64,000 bases of DNA from Tabrizicola flagellatus. Lineage in GTDB: Bacteria; Pseudomonadota; Alphaproteobacteria; Rhodobacterales; Rhodobacteraceae. The notes under the pieces are model-generated. The model was given only the letters and a program-made list of their open reading frames with translations. It searched no databases and was not told where the DNA came from. The DNA lies in assembly GCF_008271465.1 (NCBI RefSeq), contig NZ_VMDU01000007.1, forward strand, positions 1 through 64,000, read 5' to 3'. The position numbers were made by a program, and so were the translations under genes. Below, piece after piece: positions 54,866-63,774 of the stretch (position 1 is its first letter; each line of letters opens with the position of its first letter).

Positions 54866-56122
54866 TCAGCCCGGGCCGGGCTCCGGGGCAAGCGCGGAGG
54901 CAGGGGCGGGCAGGGCGCGGCGGGCGGCGAGGGCTCCGGCCCCGGCGAGGGCGGCGGCCAGAAGGAAGTAGCCGGCGATCCAGACCGATTGCACGGTCAT
55001 GTCGTAGCCGCGGTCGATCAGGGCGCCGGTGACGCCGGGGCCGATGGCGCTGCCGAGCACCATGACCGCACCGGTCATCGCCCGGATCCGGCCCAGGTGC
55101 GCGGTGCCGTAGAATTCCGCCCAGAGCGCCGCGGACAGCGTGGCATTGGCCCCGACCGACAGCCCCATCAGCACCATGGCCAGCGCCCCCGCCGCCGGGG
55201 TTGCGGCTTGGGAGAGGACCAGGTAGCCCGCCGCGAGCGGCAGGAGATAGACCGGCACCAGCCGCGCCGCGCCGAAGCGGTCCACCGCCCAGCCGGTGGC
55301 CAGCATGCTGGCGATGCCGGTCAGGGTGAAGACGGGGAACAGGGCGACCAGCGTGACATGCGCCCAGCCCTTCACCTCGGCCAGGTGGACCTGATGGAAG
55401 AAGAAGGCGGTGTTCCAGGCGGCCGGCCCCAGAACGGCGGGCAGGAGGAGCCAGAAGAGCCAGTGCCGCAGGACCTCGGCCCGGGTCCACTGGCGGCCCC
55501 GCATACCGGCCGACCGGTTTTCGGCGGTGAAGGATTGCGGTGTGCGTTCCTGGCACAGGAGCGCATTCAGCACTGGGACCAGTGCAACCAGCACGAGGCC
55601 CGCGCCGAGCCAGAGGCTGCGCCAGTCGAGGACCAGAAGCAGGCTGGCCGCCAGGATCGGCAGAAGCGCCTCGCCCGCCGCGACGCCAAGTCCTGCGAAG
55701 GCCACCGCCCGGCCGCGCTGCGCCGCGAACCAGCGCGACATGGCGACCATGGCGCTGTGGCTCATCATGCCCTGGCCCATCAAACGCATCAGGAACACCG
55801 CCACGGCCAGCGCCCAGACAGCCGAGGCCTTGGCCATCAGGAAGGTGGCCAGCGCCAGGCCGAACAGGATCACCGGCCCGATCCGGCGCACCCGGAAACG
55901 GTCGGTCAGCCCGCCGGCATAGACCATGACCGCCGCCGAGGCCATGGTCGCCCCGGCGTAGAGCCCGCCCCATTCCCCGTGCGACAGGCCGAAGGCGGCG
56001 CGGATCTCGCCCGCGAAGACCGAGATGAAGAAGGTCTGCCCGAAGCTTGAAGCCCAGGTCAGCAGGAACCCCGCGATAAGCCAGCGGAGGTTCCGGCGCA
56101 GGAAAGCGAGATAGTCCGTCAT
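54866..56122 (-). CDS. MFS transporter
   Basis: A 418-residue transporter with 12 predicted helices. MFS loop motif GGLTDRFRVRRIG (about residue 70, D-R) is present between helices 2 and 3, followed by a less clear second copy WAVDRFGAARLV (about 275). Substrate unknown; overall it resembles monocarboxylate/oxalate-type members. It sits between purC and purS in the same direction, 65 and 64 bases from each, so a role with nucleobases or purine intermediates is possible but unproven. Confidence 0.88.
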   Translation of the reverse strand: MTDYLAFLRRNLRWLIAGFLLTWASSFGQTFFISVFAGEIRAAFGLSHGEWGGLYAGATMASAAVMVYAGGLTDRFRVRRIGPVILFGLALATFLMAKASAVWALAVAVFLMRLMGQGMMSHSAMVAMSRWFAAQRGRAVAFAGLGVAAGEALLPILAASLLLVLDWRSLWLGAGLVLVALVPVLNALLCQERTPQSFTAENRSAGMRGRQWTRAEVLRHWLFWLLLPAVLGPAAWNTAFFFHQVHLAEVKGWAHVTLVALFPVFTLTGIASMLATGWAVDRFGAARLVPVYLLPLAAGYLVLSQAATPAAGALAMVLMGLSVGANATLSAALWAEFYGTAHLGRIRAMTGAVMVLGSAIGPGVTGALIDRGYDMTVQSVWIAGYFLLAAALAGAGALAARRALPAPASALAPEPGPG

Positions 56123-56187
56123 GCCGGGTCCTTGCGCGACCTGCCCGCGGACCGGCACCGCGCGGTCGGGCGCTGCGGTGGGTATGC

Positions 56188-56940
56188 TCAGTTGATGAGC
56201 GTGGGCTTCATCGTGTGCGTGACGTTCGAGGGCAGGACGCCGAGGCGCCGCGCGAGTTCCGTATAGACATCGCCCAGGGGCTGGGGATCGGGGATCGTGC
56301 CGTCCGGGCGCTCCGGCTGGCGCATGTCCCAGAGACGGCAGCTGTCGGGGCTGATCTCGTCGGCGACGATCAGGCGCATGAAGTCGCCTTCCCAGATGCG
56401 GCCGACCTCGATCTTGAAATCCGCCAGCCGGATGCCCACGCCCATCATCACGCCCGACAGGAAGTCGTTGACCCGCAGGGCCAGCGCCACGATGTCGTCG
56501 AGGTCCTGCTGGTTGGCCCAGCCGAAGGCGACGATGTGTTCCTCGGCCACGAGGGGCGAGTTCAGCTTTTCGTCCTTGTAGTAGTATTCCACGATCGGCC
56601 GCGGCAGCTGCGCGCCTTCGGGGATGCCGAGCCGCGCCGACAGCGGACCCGCGGCGAAGTTGCGCACCACGACTTCCAGCGGGATGATCTCGGCCATCCG
56701 CACCAGCTGTTCGCGCATGTTCAACCGGCGGATGAAATGCGTCGGCACCCCGATCTGGTTCAGCCCGGACATGAAGAATTCCGACAGCCGGTTGTTCAGC
56801 ACGCCCTTGCCTTCCAGCGTCGAGGGGGCGGCCACCGACGGACTGCTGTCGTCCTTGAAATACTGCACCAGGGTCCCGGGCTCGGGGCCTTCGTAAAGGA
56901 TCTTGGCCTTGCCTTCGTAGACCTTCTTGCGCCGTGCCAT
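56188..56940 (-). CDS. purC: PurC, SAICAR synthetase
   Basis: A 250-residue ATP-dependent ligase adding aspartate to CAIR in purine synthesis. [14 protein letters not shown] at the start, [15 protein letters not shown] (about 65), [15 protein letters not shown] (about 92) and the second half with [22 protein letters not shown] are typical. First gene of the purC-MFS-purS unit, with a good promoter about 60 bases upstream. Confidence 0.96.
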   Translation of the reverse strand: MARRKKVYEGKAKILYEGPEPGTLVQYFKDDSSPSVAAPSTLEGKGVLNNRLSEFFMSGLNQIGVPTHFIRRLNMREQLVRMAEIIPLEVVVRNFAAGPLSARLGIPEGAQLPRPIVEYYYKDEKLNSPLVAEEHIVAFGWANQQDLDDIVALALRVNDFLSGVMMGVGIRLADFKIEVGRIWEGDFMRLIVADEISPDSCRLWDMRQPERPDGTIPDPQPLGDVYTELARRLGVLPSNVTHTMKPTLIN

Positions 56941-56999
56941 GGTTCACTCTTTCCGGGGGGCGCGGCGGAAGGATCGCGCCTTCACGCCGCTTTCCCTGG

Positions 57000-57028
57000 C
57001 CTATAGTCCAAGGGGCCGATACCCGCAA
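57000..57028 (-). promoter_or_regulatory. Candidate purC promoter
   Basis: On the minus strand TTGCGG and TATAGG are separated by 17 bases, giving a leader of about 53 bases. Confidence 0.55.
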
Positions 57029-57073
57029 GGCGCGAGCCGTGGCCAGGCCCTGCGCTGGCCCGGCCGAAGGGGC

Positions 57074-57102
57074 TTGCGGCGACCGGGCCGGATGGGCATA
57101 TG
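57074..57102 (+). promoter_or_regulatory. Candidate promoter for the DUF1476 gene
   Basis: TTGCGG and CATATG are separated by 17 bases, about 30 bases before the ATG, divergent from the purC promoter with only about 45 bases between the two -35 elements. Confidence 0.5.
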
Positions 57103-57132
57103 GGAAGAAACGCCAGACAGTCGGGGGATCCC

Positions 57133-57447
57133 ATGACCACGTTCGACGACCGCGAAAACGCCTTCGAGGCCAAGTTCGCCCATGACAGCGAGATGCAGTT
57201 CCGGGCCGAGGCGCGGCGCAACAAGCTTCTGGGGCTCTGGGCGGCCGAGCTCATGGGCAAGACCGGCGACGAGGCCGCGGCCTATGCGGCCGAGGTGGTC
57301 AGCTCGGACTTCGAGGAGGCGGGCTCGGAGGACGTGGTGCGCAAGGTCGTGGCCGATCTGGCCGGCAAGGCCAGCGCGGACGAGATCCGCGCCAAGCTGG
57401 CCGAACTGATGCCGGTCGCCAAGGCGCAGCTGATGGACGAATTCTGA
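57133..57447 (+). CDS. DUF1476 protein, likely F1-ATPase inhibitor subunit zeta
   Basis: A 104-residue protein. The N-terminus MTTFDDRENAFEAKFAHDSE followed by RAEARRNKLLGLWAAELMGK closely follows the zeta inhibitor of Paracoccus denitrificans F1FO-ATPase, where the N-terminal segment blocks rotation in hydrolysis. The rest is the DUF1476 helical body. Start chosen for the conserved N-terminus. Monocistronic, with its own promoter and terminator; divergent from purC. Confidence 0.9.
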   Translation: MTTFDDRENAFEAKFAHDSEMQFRAEARRNKLLGLWAAELMGKTGDEAAAYAAEVVSSDFEEAGSEDVVRKVVADLAGKASADEIRAKLAELMPVAKAQLMDEF

Positions 57448-57469
57448 ACCCTGTCGCAGGACAGGGCCG

Positions 57470-57499
57470 GGCGCGGACCTCCGGGGGCCGCGCCTTTTT
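57470..57499 (+). terminator. Rho-independent terminator after the DUF1476 gene
   Basis: A 7-bp stem (GGCGCGG/CCGCGCC) with an 11-base loop is followed by TTTTT, 23 bases after the stop. Confidence 0.82.
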
Positions 57500-57652
57500 G
57501 CTGGATGGATGCGGAGGGTCGGGTCCGGGCAGGGGGCAGGCCAGGCCAAGGCCGAGTTGAGACGGACCGCAAGACTCCATGCGGAATATGAAATTGCCTC
57601 GGCCCGCGACCCGTGGCAGAGGGGAAGCCAGCGAGCCTTGAAGGAATCTGAC

Positions 57653-58666
57653 ATGACCGACGCCCTGACCCGGATGCTTGCCTCGCGTGACTGGCTGATG
57701 GCCGACGGGGCCACGGGGACCAACCTGTTCAACATGGGGCTGTCCTCGGGCGAGCCGCCGGAAATATGGAACGTCGAGAAGCCCCAGAACATCCGCAAGC
57801 TTTACGGCGATGCGGTGGCGGCGGGGTCGGATCTGTTCCTGACCAACACCTTCGGCGGCAATGCGGCGCGGCTGAAGCTGCACAATGCGCAGGGCCGCGT
57901 GCGCGAGCTGAACCGGGTGGGCGCCGAGATCGGCCGCGAGATTGCCGACAAGGCCGGGCGGACGGTGATCGTCGCGGGGTCGATGGGCCCGACGGGCGAG
58001 ATATTCGAGCCGATGGGCACGCTGACGCACGAACTGGCGGTGGAAATCTTCCACGAACAGGCCGAGGCGCTGAAGGAAGGCGGGGTGGACGTGCTGTGGG
58101 TCGAGACGATCTCGTCCCCCGAGGAATATCGTGCGGCAGCGGATGCGGCGTTGCGCGCCGACATGCCGTGGTGCGGCACCATGAGCTTCGACACCGCAGG
58201 GCGGACGATGATGGGCGTGACCTCGGCAGCACTGGCCGAGATGGTCGAACGCCTGATCAACCCGCCGATCGCCTTCGGGGCGAACTGCGGGGTGGGTGCC
58301 TCCGACCTGCTGCGGACCGTTCTGGGGTTTGCCGCGACAGGGACGGAACGGCCGATCATCGCCAAGGGCAATGCCGGCATCCCGAAGTATCACGACGGGC
58401 ATATCCATTATGACGGCACGCCGGAACTGATGGCGGAATATGCAGTTATGGCCCGCGACGCGGGGGTGCGGATCATCGGCGGCTGCTGCGGCACCATGCC
58501 CGAGCACCTGCGCGCGATGCGCGTGGCGCTGGAAAGCCGGCCCAGGGGCAACCGCCCGACGCTGGAAGCGATCCAGGCGAAGCTGGGCCCCTTCTCTTCG
58601 GCCTCGGACGGGACCGGCGACGATGCGGGTGCCGGCCGGCGCGAGCGGCGCGGCCGGAGGGGCTGA
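57653..58666 (+). CDS. bmt: Homocysteine S-methyltransferase (BHMT/BmtB type)
   Basis: A 337-residue zinc-dependent homocysteine methyltransferase of the betaine-homocysteine methyltransferase fold. WLMADGATGTNLFNMG at the start, GANCGVG (about 210) and GGCCGT (about 285) provide the zinc Cys residues. The C-terminus is short and Arg-rich (RRERRGRRG). A corrinoid protein and a DUF1638 gene lie nearby, so it may take methyl groups from a corrinoid protein as a part of a split methionine synthase rather than from betaine. Confidence 0.9.
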   Translation: MTDALTRMLASRDWLMADGATGTNLFNMGLSSGEPPEIWNVEKPQNIRKLYGDAVAAGSDLFLTNTFGGNAARLKLHNAQGRVRELNRVGAEIGREIADKAGRTVIVAGSMGPTGEIFEPMGTLTHELAVEIFHEQAEALKEGGVDVLWVETISSPEEYRAAADAALRADMPWCGTMSFDTAGRTMMGVTSAALAEMVERLINPPIAFGANCGVGASDLLRTVLGFAATGTERPIIAKGNAGIPKYHDGHIHYDGTPELMAEYAVMARDAGVRIIGGCCGTMPEHLRAMRVALESRPRGNRPTLEAIQAKLGPFSSASDGTGDDAGAGRRERRGRRG

Positions 58667-58723
58667 GACAGGCAGGCCGGGGCGCGAGTCTTATCGAAAA
58701 GATTCGTGCCGCGGCCGAAACGG

Positions 58724-59809
58724 TCAGAACAGCGTCAACTGGTCGCCCGTCCGTGCCGGCGGCTGGAACAGGTCGCAGCGCAGGGCGGGTAACCCCTCGT
58801 CCAGGCCCAGGCGCCTGCGCGCGAGCTCGGCGCGGCGGTGGATCAGATCGGCCCAGAGCCCCTGGCCGCGCATGCGGGTGCCGAATTCCGGGTCGTAGTC
58901 GCGCCCGCCGTGCAGTTCCCGCACCCGGCCCATGACGCGGGCGGCGCGGTCTGGGAAGGTTGCTTCCAGCCAGTCGCGGAAGAGGCCCGCCACCTCCAGC
59001 GGCAGGCGCAGGGGGATGGAATTGGCGAGACGCGCGCCCGCGTCGCGGCCGGCCTGCATCACCGATTCCAGTTCGTGATCTGTCAGCGCCGGGATCAGTG
59101 GCGAAACCTGGATACGCACCGGCACCCCGGCCTCGGCGAGGCGGCGGATGATCTGCAAGCGGCGCCGGGGGGAGGGGGCGCGGGGCTCCATCCGCCGGGC
59201 GAGGTCCGCGTCCAGCGTGGTGACCGAGATCGAGACCGCGGCCAGCCCCTGAGCTGCCATCGGCGCGATCAGGTCGATGTCGCGTTCGATGGTGGTGCCG
59301 CGGGTGGTGATCCAGACCGGGTGGCGGAAGGCGGACAGGACCCGGAGCACCTCGCGCATGATGCCGAGATCGCGTTCGACGGGCTGATAGGGGTCGGTGT
59401 TGGTGCCGATGGCGATGGGCGCGACCTTGTAGCCGGCACGGCGGAGTTCGCGGTCCAGAACCTCGGCAATGCCGGGGCGGGCGATCAGACGGGTTTCGAA
59501 GTCCAGGCCGGGCGAAAGGTTCAGGAAGGCGTGGCTGGGCCGGGCATAGCAGTAGATGCAGCCATGTTCGCAACCCCGGTAGGGGTTGATCGAACGGTCG
59601 AAGGGCAGATCCGGCGAGCGGTTGAAGGTCAGCGCCGAGCGGGGGCGCTCGTGCCGGATCTCGGTCTCGACCAGGCGCGCCTCCTCGGCCAGGTCCCAGC
59701 CGTCGTCGAAGGCCTCACGGTTGGTGGCCTCGAACCGACCGGCGCGGTTGGACTCTGCGCCCCGTCCACGCAGGCGATGGCCGGGCAGGATGGAGGAAGA
59801 CTTGCTCAT
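58724..59809 (-). CDS. PA0069-type radical SAM protein
   Basis: A 361-residue radical SAM enzyme. The cluster-binding motif CEHGCIYCYARPSHAFL (about residue 79) has CxxxCxxC, followed by SAM-fold repeats (VAPIAIGTNTDPYQPVERD about 120). Function of the PA0069 family is unknown; it is related to spore-photoproduct-lyase-like repair proteins. Placed between the homocysteine methyltransferase and the corrinoid protein but on the opposite strand, so linkage to them is only positional. Confidence 0.9.
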   Translation of the reverse strand: MSKSSSILPGHRLRGRGAESNRAGRFEATNREAFDDGWDLAEEARLVETEIRHERPRSALTFNRSPDLPFDRSINPYRGCEHGCIYCYARPSHAFLNLSPGLDFETRLIARPGIAEVLDRELRRAGYKVAPIAIGTNTDPYQPVERDLGIMREVLRVLSAFRHPVWITTRGTTIERDIDLIAPMAAQGLAAVSISVTTLDADLARRMEPRAPSPRRRLQIIRRLAEAGVPVRIQVSPLIPALTDHELESVMQAGRDAGARLANSIPLRLPLEVAGLFRDWLEATFPDRAARVMGRVRELHGGRDYDPEFGTRMRGQGLWADLIHRRAELARRRLGLDEGLPALRCDLFQPPARTGDQLTLF

Positions 59810-59965
59810 GCCATCAGGCTAGAACAAATAACGAACTGGCGCCACAACTTTCCGTTCCGCGACGGCTTTCTGTCGGCTTTCATCCGGTGTATGTCGCTTG
59901 TCGCATAGTGGGGGCGCCGGTTTGCGACCATCACCATGCCAAACCCTTCCGCCTGGAGAGCTGTC

Positions 59966-60664
59966 ATGGCCGACGACGACGAGATCATCCTGTCCGAACT
60001 GTCGGACGACGAGCTTGTGCTGCAGATGCACGACGACCTCTACGACGGTCTGAAGGAAGAGATCGAGGAAGGTGTCCGCATCCTGATCGAACGCGGCTGG
60101 GCGCCCTATGACGTGCTGACCAAGGCGCTGGTCGCGGGCATGACCATCGTCGGTGCCGACTTCCGCGACGGTATCCTGTTCGTGCCCGAGGTCCTCCTGG
60201 CCGCCAACGCGATGAAGGCCGGCATGGCGATCCTCAAGCCGCTCCTGGCCGAAACCGGCGCGCCGCGCATGGGCAAGATGGTGATCGGCACCGTGAAGGG
60301 CGACATCCACGACATCGGCAAGAACCTTGTCGCGATGATGATGGAGGGCGCGGGCTTCGAGGTGGTGGACCTCGGTATCAACAACGCGGTCGAGAAGTAC
60401 ATCGAGGCGCTGGAGACCGAGAAGCCCGATATCCTCGGCATGTCGGCGCTGCTGACCACGACCATGCCCTACATGAAGGTCGTCATCGACACGATGAAGG
60501 AAAAGGGCCTGCGCGACGACTACATCGTGCTGGTCGGCGGCGCTCCGCTGAACGAGGAATTCGGCAAGGCGATCGGCGCCGACGCCTATTGCCGCGATGC
60601 CGCCGTGGCGGTGGAAACCGCCAAGCAGTTCGTCTCGCGCAAGCACAACCAGCTGAACGGCTGA
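59966..60664 (+). CDS. Corrinoid (B12-binding) protein of the MtbC/MetH type
   Basis: A 232-residue methyl carrier. The helical cap (about 1-95) is followed by the B12-binding domain with GTVKGDIHDIGKNLV (about 109; lower-ligand His in DxHxxG), then GMSALLTTTMPYM (about 160) and GGAPLNEEFGKAIGADAY near the C-terminus. It is the cobalamin partner of methyltransferases. GGAGAG precedes the ATG. With bmt and DUF1638 around it, it is likely the middle part of a split methionine synthase or a methylamine/betaine methyl-transfer set. Confidence 0.94.
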   Translation: MADDDEIILSELSDDELVLQMHDDLYDGLKEEIEEGVRILIERGWAPYDVLTKALVAGMTIVGADFRDGILFVPEVLLAANAMKAGMAILKPLLAETGAPRMGKMVIGTVKGDIHDIGKNLVAMMMEGAGFEVVDLGINNAVEKYIEALETEKPDILGMSALLTTTMPYMKVVIDTMKEKGLRDDYIVLVGGAPLNEEFGKAIGADAYCRDAAVAVETAKQFVSRKHNQLNG

Positions 60665-60673
60665 CCTCTGCGC

Positions 60674-60701
60674 CACAGGCCCGTGACGACACGGGCCTGT
60701 G
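60674..60701 (+). terminator. Hairpin after the corrinoid gene, possible terminator
   Basis: A perfect 11-bp stem with loop GACGAC starts 10 bases after the stop. It has no T-run. Confidence 0.5.
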
Positions 60702-60763
60702 ACGAGCGAGGGCCTTGCAAGCGGGCCGGCGCGGGCGCAGATTGAGGGTCAGGGAGACGGACC

Positions 60764-60922
60764 ATGCCCTTGACGCATTTCCTTGGACTGATCGCGCTGG
60801 TGATCCTGGCCGCCGGGCTGACGCTGTGGCTGGCGGTCTGGTCGGGCATCCCTCTCGCGGCCCTTCTGTTCGCCACGCTGTCCGCCAGCCTGATCCTGAC
60901 CTGGACCCGGGTCGGGCGCTGA
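60764..60922 (+). CDS. Small membrane protein, 52 residues
   Basis: 52 residues with two hydrophobic helices (about 5-26 and 30-46) and a basic end (TRVGR). AGGGAG lies at ideal distance before the ATG. It ends 9 bases before the DUF1638 start, so they are probably co-transcribed. No family recognised. Confidence 0.6.
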   Translation: MPLTHFLGLIALVILAAGLTLWLAVWSGIPLAALLFATLSASLILTWTRVGR

Positions 60923-60931
60923 GCGCCGGCG

Positions 60932-61564
60932 ATGGATGACACCACCCTGTCCGAAACCGGTCTTGCCCCCGCGCGTCAGGGCAGCATCCTCTTGATCGCC
61001 TGCGGCGCGCTGGCGCACGAGATCCTGGCCCTGAAGGCGGCGAACCGCTGGTCGCACATGGACCTGCACTGCCTGCCGGCCAAGCTGCATCTCTGGCCCG
61101 ACCGGATCGTCCCGGCGGTCGAGGCGGCGGTCGAGAAGGCGCGCGGGGATTACGAGACGATCTTCGTCGTCTATGCCGATTGCGGCACCGGGGGGCTTCT
61201 GAAGGCCGCCTGTGACAGGCTGGGGGTCGAGATGGTGGAAGGTCCGCATTGCTATGCCTTCTTCGAGGGCAACGCCGCCTTCGCCGCCCGAGGCGAGGAA
61301 GAGTTCGACGCCTTCTACCTGACCGATTTCCTGGTGCGGCAGTTCGATGCCTTCGTCTGGAAGCCGATGGGCCTGGATCGCCACCCCGAGCTGCGCGACA
61401 TGTATTTCGGCAACTACCGCAAGCTGGTCTATCAGGCGCAACTGGACGATCCCGCGCTGGACGCGAAGGCTGCGGACTGCGCACGGCGGCTGGGGCTGGA
61501 CTACGAACGCCGCTTCACCGGCTATGGCGATCTTGCGACGACGCTTGCGCGGGTGGCCGGCTAA
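60932..61564 (+). CDS. DUF1638 protein linked to corrinoid methyl transfer
   Basis: A 210-residue protein. The N-terminal ILLIACGALAHEILAL and central IFVVYADCGTGGLL (conserved Cys), plus HCYAFFEGNAAF, mark DUF1638. This family is typically adjacent to corrinoid methyltransferase genes. From memory, it was tied to split methionine synthase in Phaeobacter inhibens by genetics. Its 3' end overlaps the convergent hypothetical gene. Exact biochemical role unknown. Confidence 0.88.
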   Translation: MDDTTLSETGLAPARQGSILLIACGALAHEILALKAANRWSHMDLHCLPAKLHLWPDRIVPAVEAAVEKARGDYETIFVVYADCGTGGLLKAACDRLGVEMVEGPHCYAFFEGNAAFAARGEEEFDAFYLTDFLVRQFDAFVWKPMGLDRHPELRDMYFGNYRKLVYQAQLDDPALDAKAADCARRLGLDYERRFTGYGDLATTLARVAG

Positions 61565-61947
61565 AGCTCGATCTCGCCGTTCGGTCCGGGCTGGGGGTCA
61601 AGGGGAGGCAGTTTCGGCACCAGGGGCACGTTGCGGCGGATCAGGATGTCGCCGTTCGGCAGCATCACCGGCGCGTCGTAGTTCTTGATGTCGTCGATCA
61701 GCGCGATCAGCTGGCGCAGCTTCGGCCCCAGTTCGGCGCCAAGACCCTGAAGCGCCGGGCCCGCCTCTTCCAGCGCCTTGCCCATCTCGTCCAGGGCGGG
61801 CTGCATCTCGGTCATCATGCCGCGCAGGACCAGCTTCATGCCCTCTTCCATCAGGCTGAAGCCCTCCTCCGTCGCCTTGGGCGCGGCGGGCGGCTCCTCG
61901 GCCAGGACCGGGGCGGCGGCAAGACAAAGGGCAAGCGCGAGTCTCAT
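61561..61947 (-). CDS. Secreted hypothetical protein
   Basis: 128 residues with a signal peptide (MRLALALCLAAAPVLA), then a helical region (about 30-80) with Met/Glu heptads (LMEEGMKLVLRGMMTEMQPA), and a C-terminal Pro-rich end. Likely periplasmic. Similar small proteins of Rhodobacteraceae are often misannotated as AAA ATPases; there is no P-loop here. The chosen start fits the signal peptide; an earlier ATG at 61977 adds 10 polar residues. Confidence 0.75.
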   Translation of the reverse strand: MRLALALCLAAAPVLAEEPPAAPKATEEGFSLMEEGMKLVLRGMMTEMQPALDEMGKALEEAGPALQGLGAELGPKLRQLIALIDDIKNYDAPVMLPNGDILIRRNVPLVPKLPPLDPQPGPNGEIEL

Positions 61948-61983
61948 GTCGCGAATATGGGCATCGCGCGGCCGCATTTCAAA

Positions 61984-63033
61984 TCACAACTGGGGAAAGT
62001 CGATCGTCACCGGGAAATGGTCGGAGGCTTGCAGCAAGGCCTCGCGCAGTTCGGGGATCTCCATGATCCGGGGGTCGTTGAACGGGTGCCAGATGCGCCA
62101 TTCGGGGCCCTTCGCGGCGAGGTCGGGCGAGACCATGATGAAATCGAGGAGCGCCTCGAAGTAACGCTTCTGCGGCGCGAGGTAGAAGCGCGCCGTGGTG
62201 GGGGCGAAGCCGACGCGGCTTTGCAGCGCCATGGCGGCATGGGGATCGGTCAGGGTCAGCGCCGGGTCGGACGAGGTGCCGAGCACGATTTCGACCCCGG
62301 AATGGCCGAAGAGTTTCTCGAACTCGTCGATGCCAGGACCGTCGTTGAAATCGCCAAGCACGATCAGGCTGTCGCCGGCCTTGAGGTGGCCATCCACCCG
62401 CTGCCGGATCCAGAGGCATTGCGCCAGCTGCTTGCGGCGGTTCTCGATCGACAGCCGCAGCTGCGCCTCGCGCCCGACCGCCCCGTGCGAATTCTTCGAC
62501 TTGGCATGCACCCCGATCAGCCGCAGCTTCGTGCCGCTCGCGGTGGTGACGGCCAGTTCCAGCGGCGGTTTGGAAAAGCGGATCGCCTCGGTCACGTTGT
62601 CGGTGTCGAGGTCGTAGCGGAAGGTGGTGTCGAAGCGGGGCGCTTCCTGCGAGCCGTAGGTGGTGGAGGGCTCGCCCACGGGATCATGTCGCGCGGTCAG
62701 CCGGTCGGGGTCGTAGAGGAAGGCGATTTCCTGTTCTGTGTCCGAGGGAAAGCCGATCATCGCCTTGCGCGCGCGCAGGCCCGCGGCGCGGGCGAAGGTC
62801 TCAAGCGCGCGCACGGTCGAGCGCCGGCCGTTGGTGTCGGGCGCTTCGATGATGACGATCCCGTCGGCGTCGAGCGCGGTGAACACGATTCCCAGCGCGC
62901 CCAGCTGTTCGGCCCGGGTGACATGGTAGCGCGCCGAGGGTTCGCGGTCCTCCAGCATCCGGCCCGCGTCGTCGAACAGCGCGTTGAACCATTCGACATT
63001 GTAGGTCGCAAGGCGCAGGGGACGGGCGGTCAT
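61984..63033 (-). CDS. Endonuclease/exonuclease/phosphatase (EEP) family protein
   Basis: 349 residues of the metal-dependent EEP fold. RLATYNVEWFNALFDDAG at the start (metal Asn), GVHAKSKNSHG (about 175), VLGDFNDGPGIDEF (about 230; catalytic Asp/Asn) and SDHFPVTIDFPQL at the very end (Asp-His) are complete. No signal peptide. Substrate could be nucleic acid or a phosphoester. It overlaps the next minus-strand gene by 4 bases (ATGA), so the two are one operon. Confidence 0.9.
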   Translation of the reverse strand: MTARPLRLATYNVEWFNALFDDAGRMLEDREPSARYHVTRAEQLGALGIVFTALDADGIVIIEAPDTNGRRSTVRALETFARAAGLRARKAMIGFPSDTEQEIAFLYDPDRLTARHDPVGEPSTTYGSQEAPRFDTTFRYDLDTDNVTEAIRFSKPPLELAVTTASGTKLRLIGVHAKSKNSHGAVGREAQLRLSIENRRKQLAQCLWIRQRVDGHLKAGDSLIVLGDFNDGPGIDEFEKLFGHSGVEIVLGTSSDPALTLTDPHAAMALQSRVGFAPTTARFYLAPQKRYFEALLDFIMVSPDLAAKGPEWRIWHPFNDPRIMEIPELREALLQASDHFPVTIDFPQL

Positions 63034-63743
63034 GCCGCCTCTTTGGCCGAGATCTCGCGCCAGGCCTCGTTGATGAGCTGAAGCCGGCGTTCGGCCAGCT
63101 TCATCGCCTCGGGCGGAACGCCCCGGGATTGCAGGACATCGGGGTGGGTATCGCGGACCAGCTCGCGCCAGGCCTTGCGAGCCTGCTCCTTCGAGGCATC
63201 GCGCGGCAGGCCCAGCACGTCATAGGGATCGCGCGGCGCGCCTTCCACCAGCCGCGAGCGGACGATGCGGAAGCAGCGCTCGTCCAGGCCGAACTCCTCG
63301 GCGACATGGGTCAGGAAGGCGTCCTCGCCGGGGTGGTAGCTGCCGTCGGCGATGGCGATCTGGAACAGGGCTTCCAGGATGTCCACCAGCACATGATGGT
63401 CGTCGGCGCAGATACGGTGGCCGTCCGGATTGAACAGGCGGGCGATCTTGCGGGCATAGGCATCGAAGCCCGCCACGTCCTGCCGGGCCAGGTTGAACAC
63501 GCGGGCGGCGTGTTCCTCTTCGCCTTCGGGGAAGGTGAAAATGCGGCGGAAGGCCGTGACCTCGTCGCGGGTCACGGTGCCGTCGGCCTTGGCCATCTTG
63601 GCGCCAAGCGCGAGGACGGCGATGGTGAAGCCGACGGACTGTTCCGGCGCCGGCGCGTTGCGCAGGCGGTCAAAGACCACGGAGAGCGGCTCGCCCTGGG
63701 CCAGGGCGGCGAGGGCTTCGGTGATGCGGGTCCAGATCGACAT
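63030..63743 (-). CDS. TerB/J-domain protein (DjlA-like co-chaperone)
   Basis: 237 residues. A TerB-like helical domain (about 25-150; ALGAKMAKADGTVTRDEV) is followed by a C-terminal J domain (about 170-235; DPYDVLGLPRDASKEQARKA and the HPD of RDTHPDV), which stimulates DnaK. It lacks the N-terminal membrane helix of E. coli DjlA, so it is probably soluble. It is the first gene of a two-gene operon with the EEP protein. Confidence 0.88.
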   Translation of the reverse strand: MSIWTRITEALAALAQGEPLSVVFDRLRNAPAPEQSVGFTIAVLALGAKMAKADGTVTRDEVTAFRRIFTFPEGEEEHAARVFNLARQDVAGFDAYARKIARLFNPDGHRICADDHHVLVDILEALFQIAIADGSYHPGEDAFLTHVAEEFGLDERCFRIVRSRLVEGAPRDPYDVLGLPRDASKEQARKAWRELVRDTHPDVLQSRGVPPEAMKLAERRLQLINEAWREISAKEAA

Positions 63744-63774
63744 GAGCCGACCATATCCCGCGCACAGGCCTTTG

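Noticed and set aside
57500-57652. Possible cobalamin or SAM/SAH riboswitch before bmt
   Set aside because: GGGAAGCCAGCGAGCC loosely recalls a B12 box, but the remaining conserved parts are missing and the region is too short.
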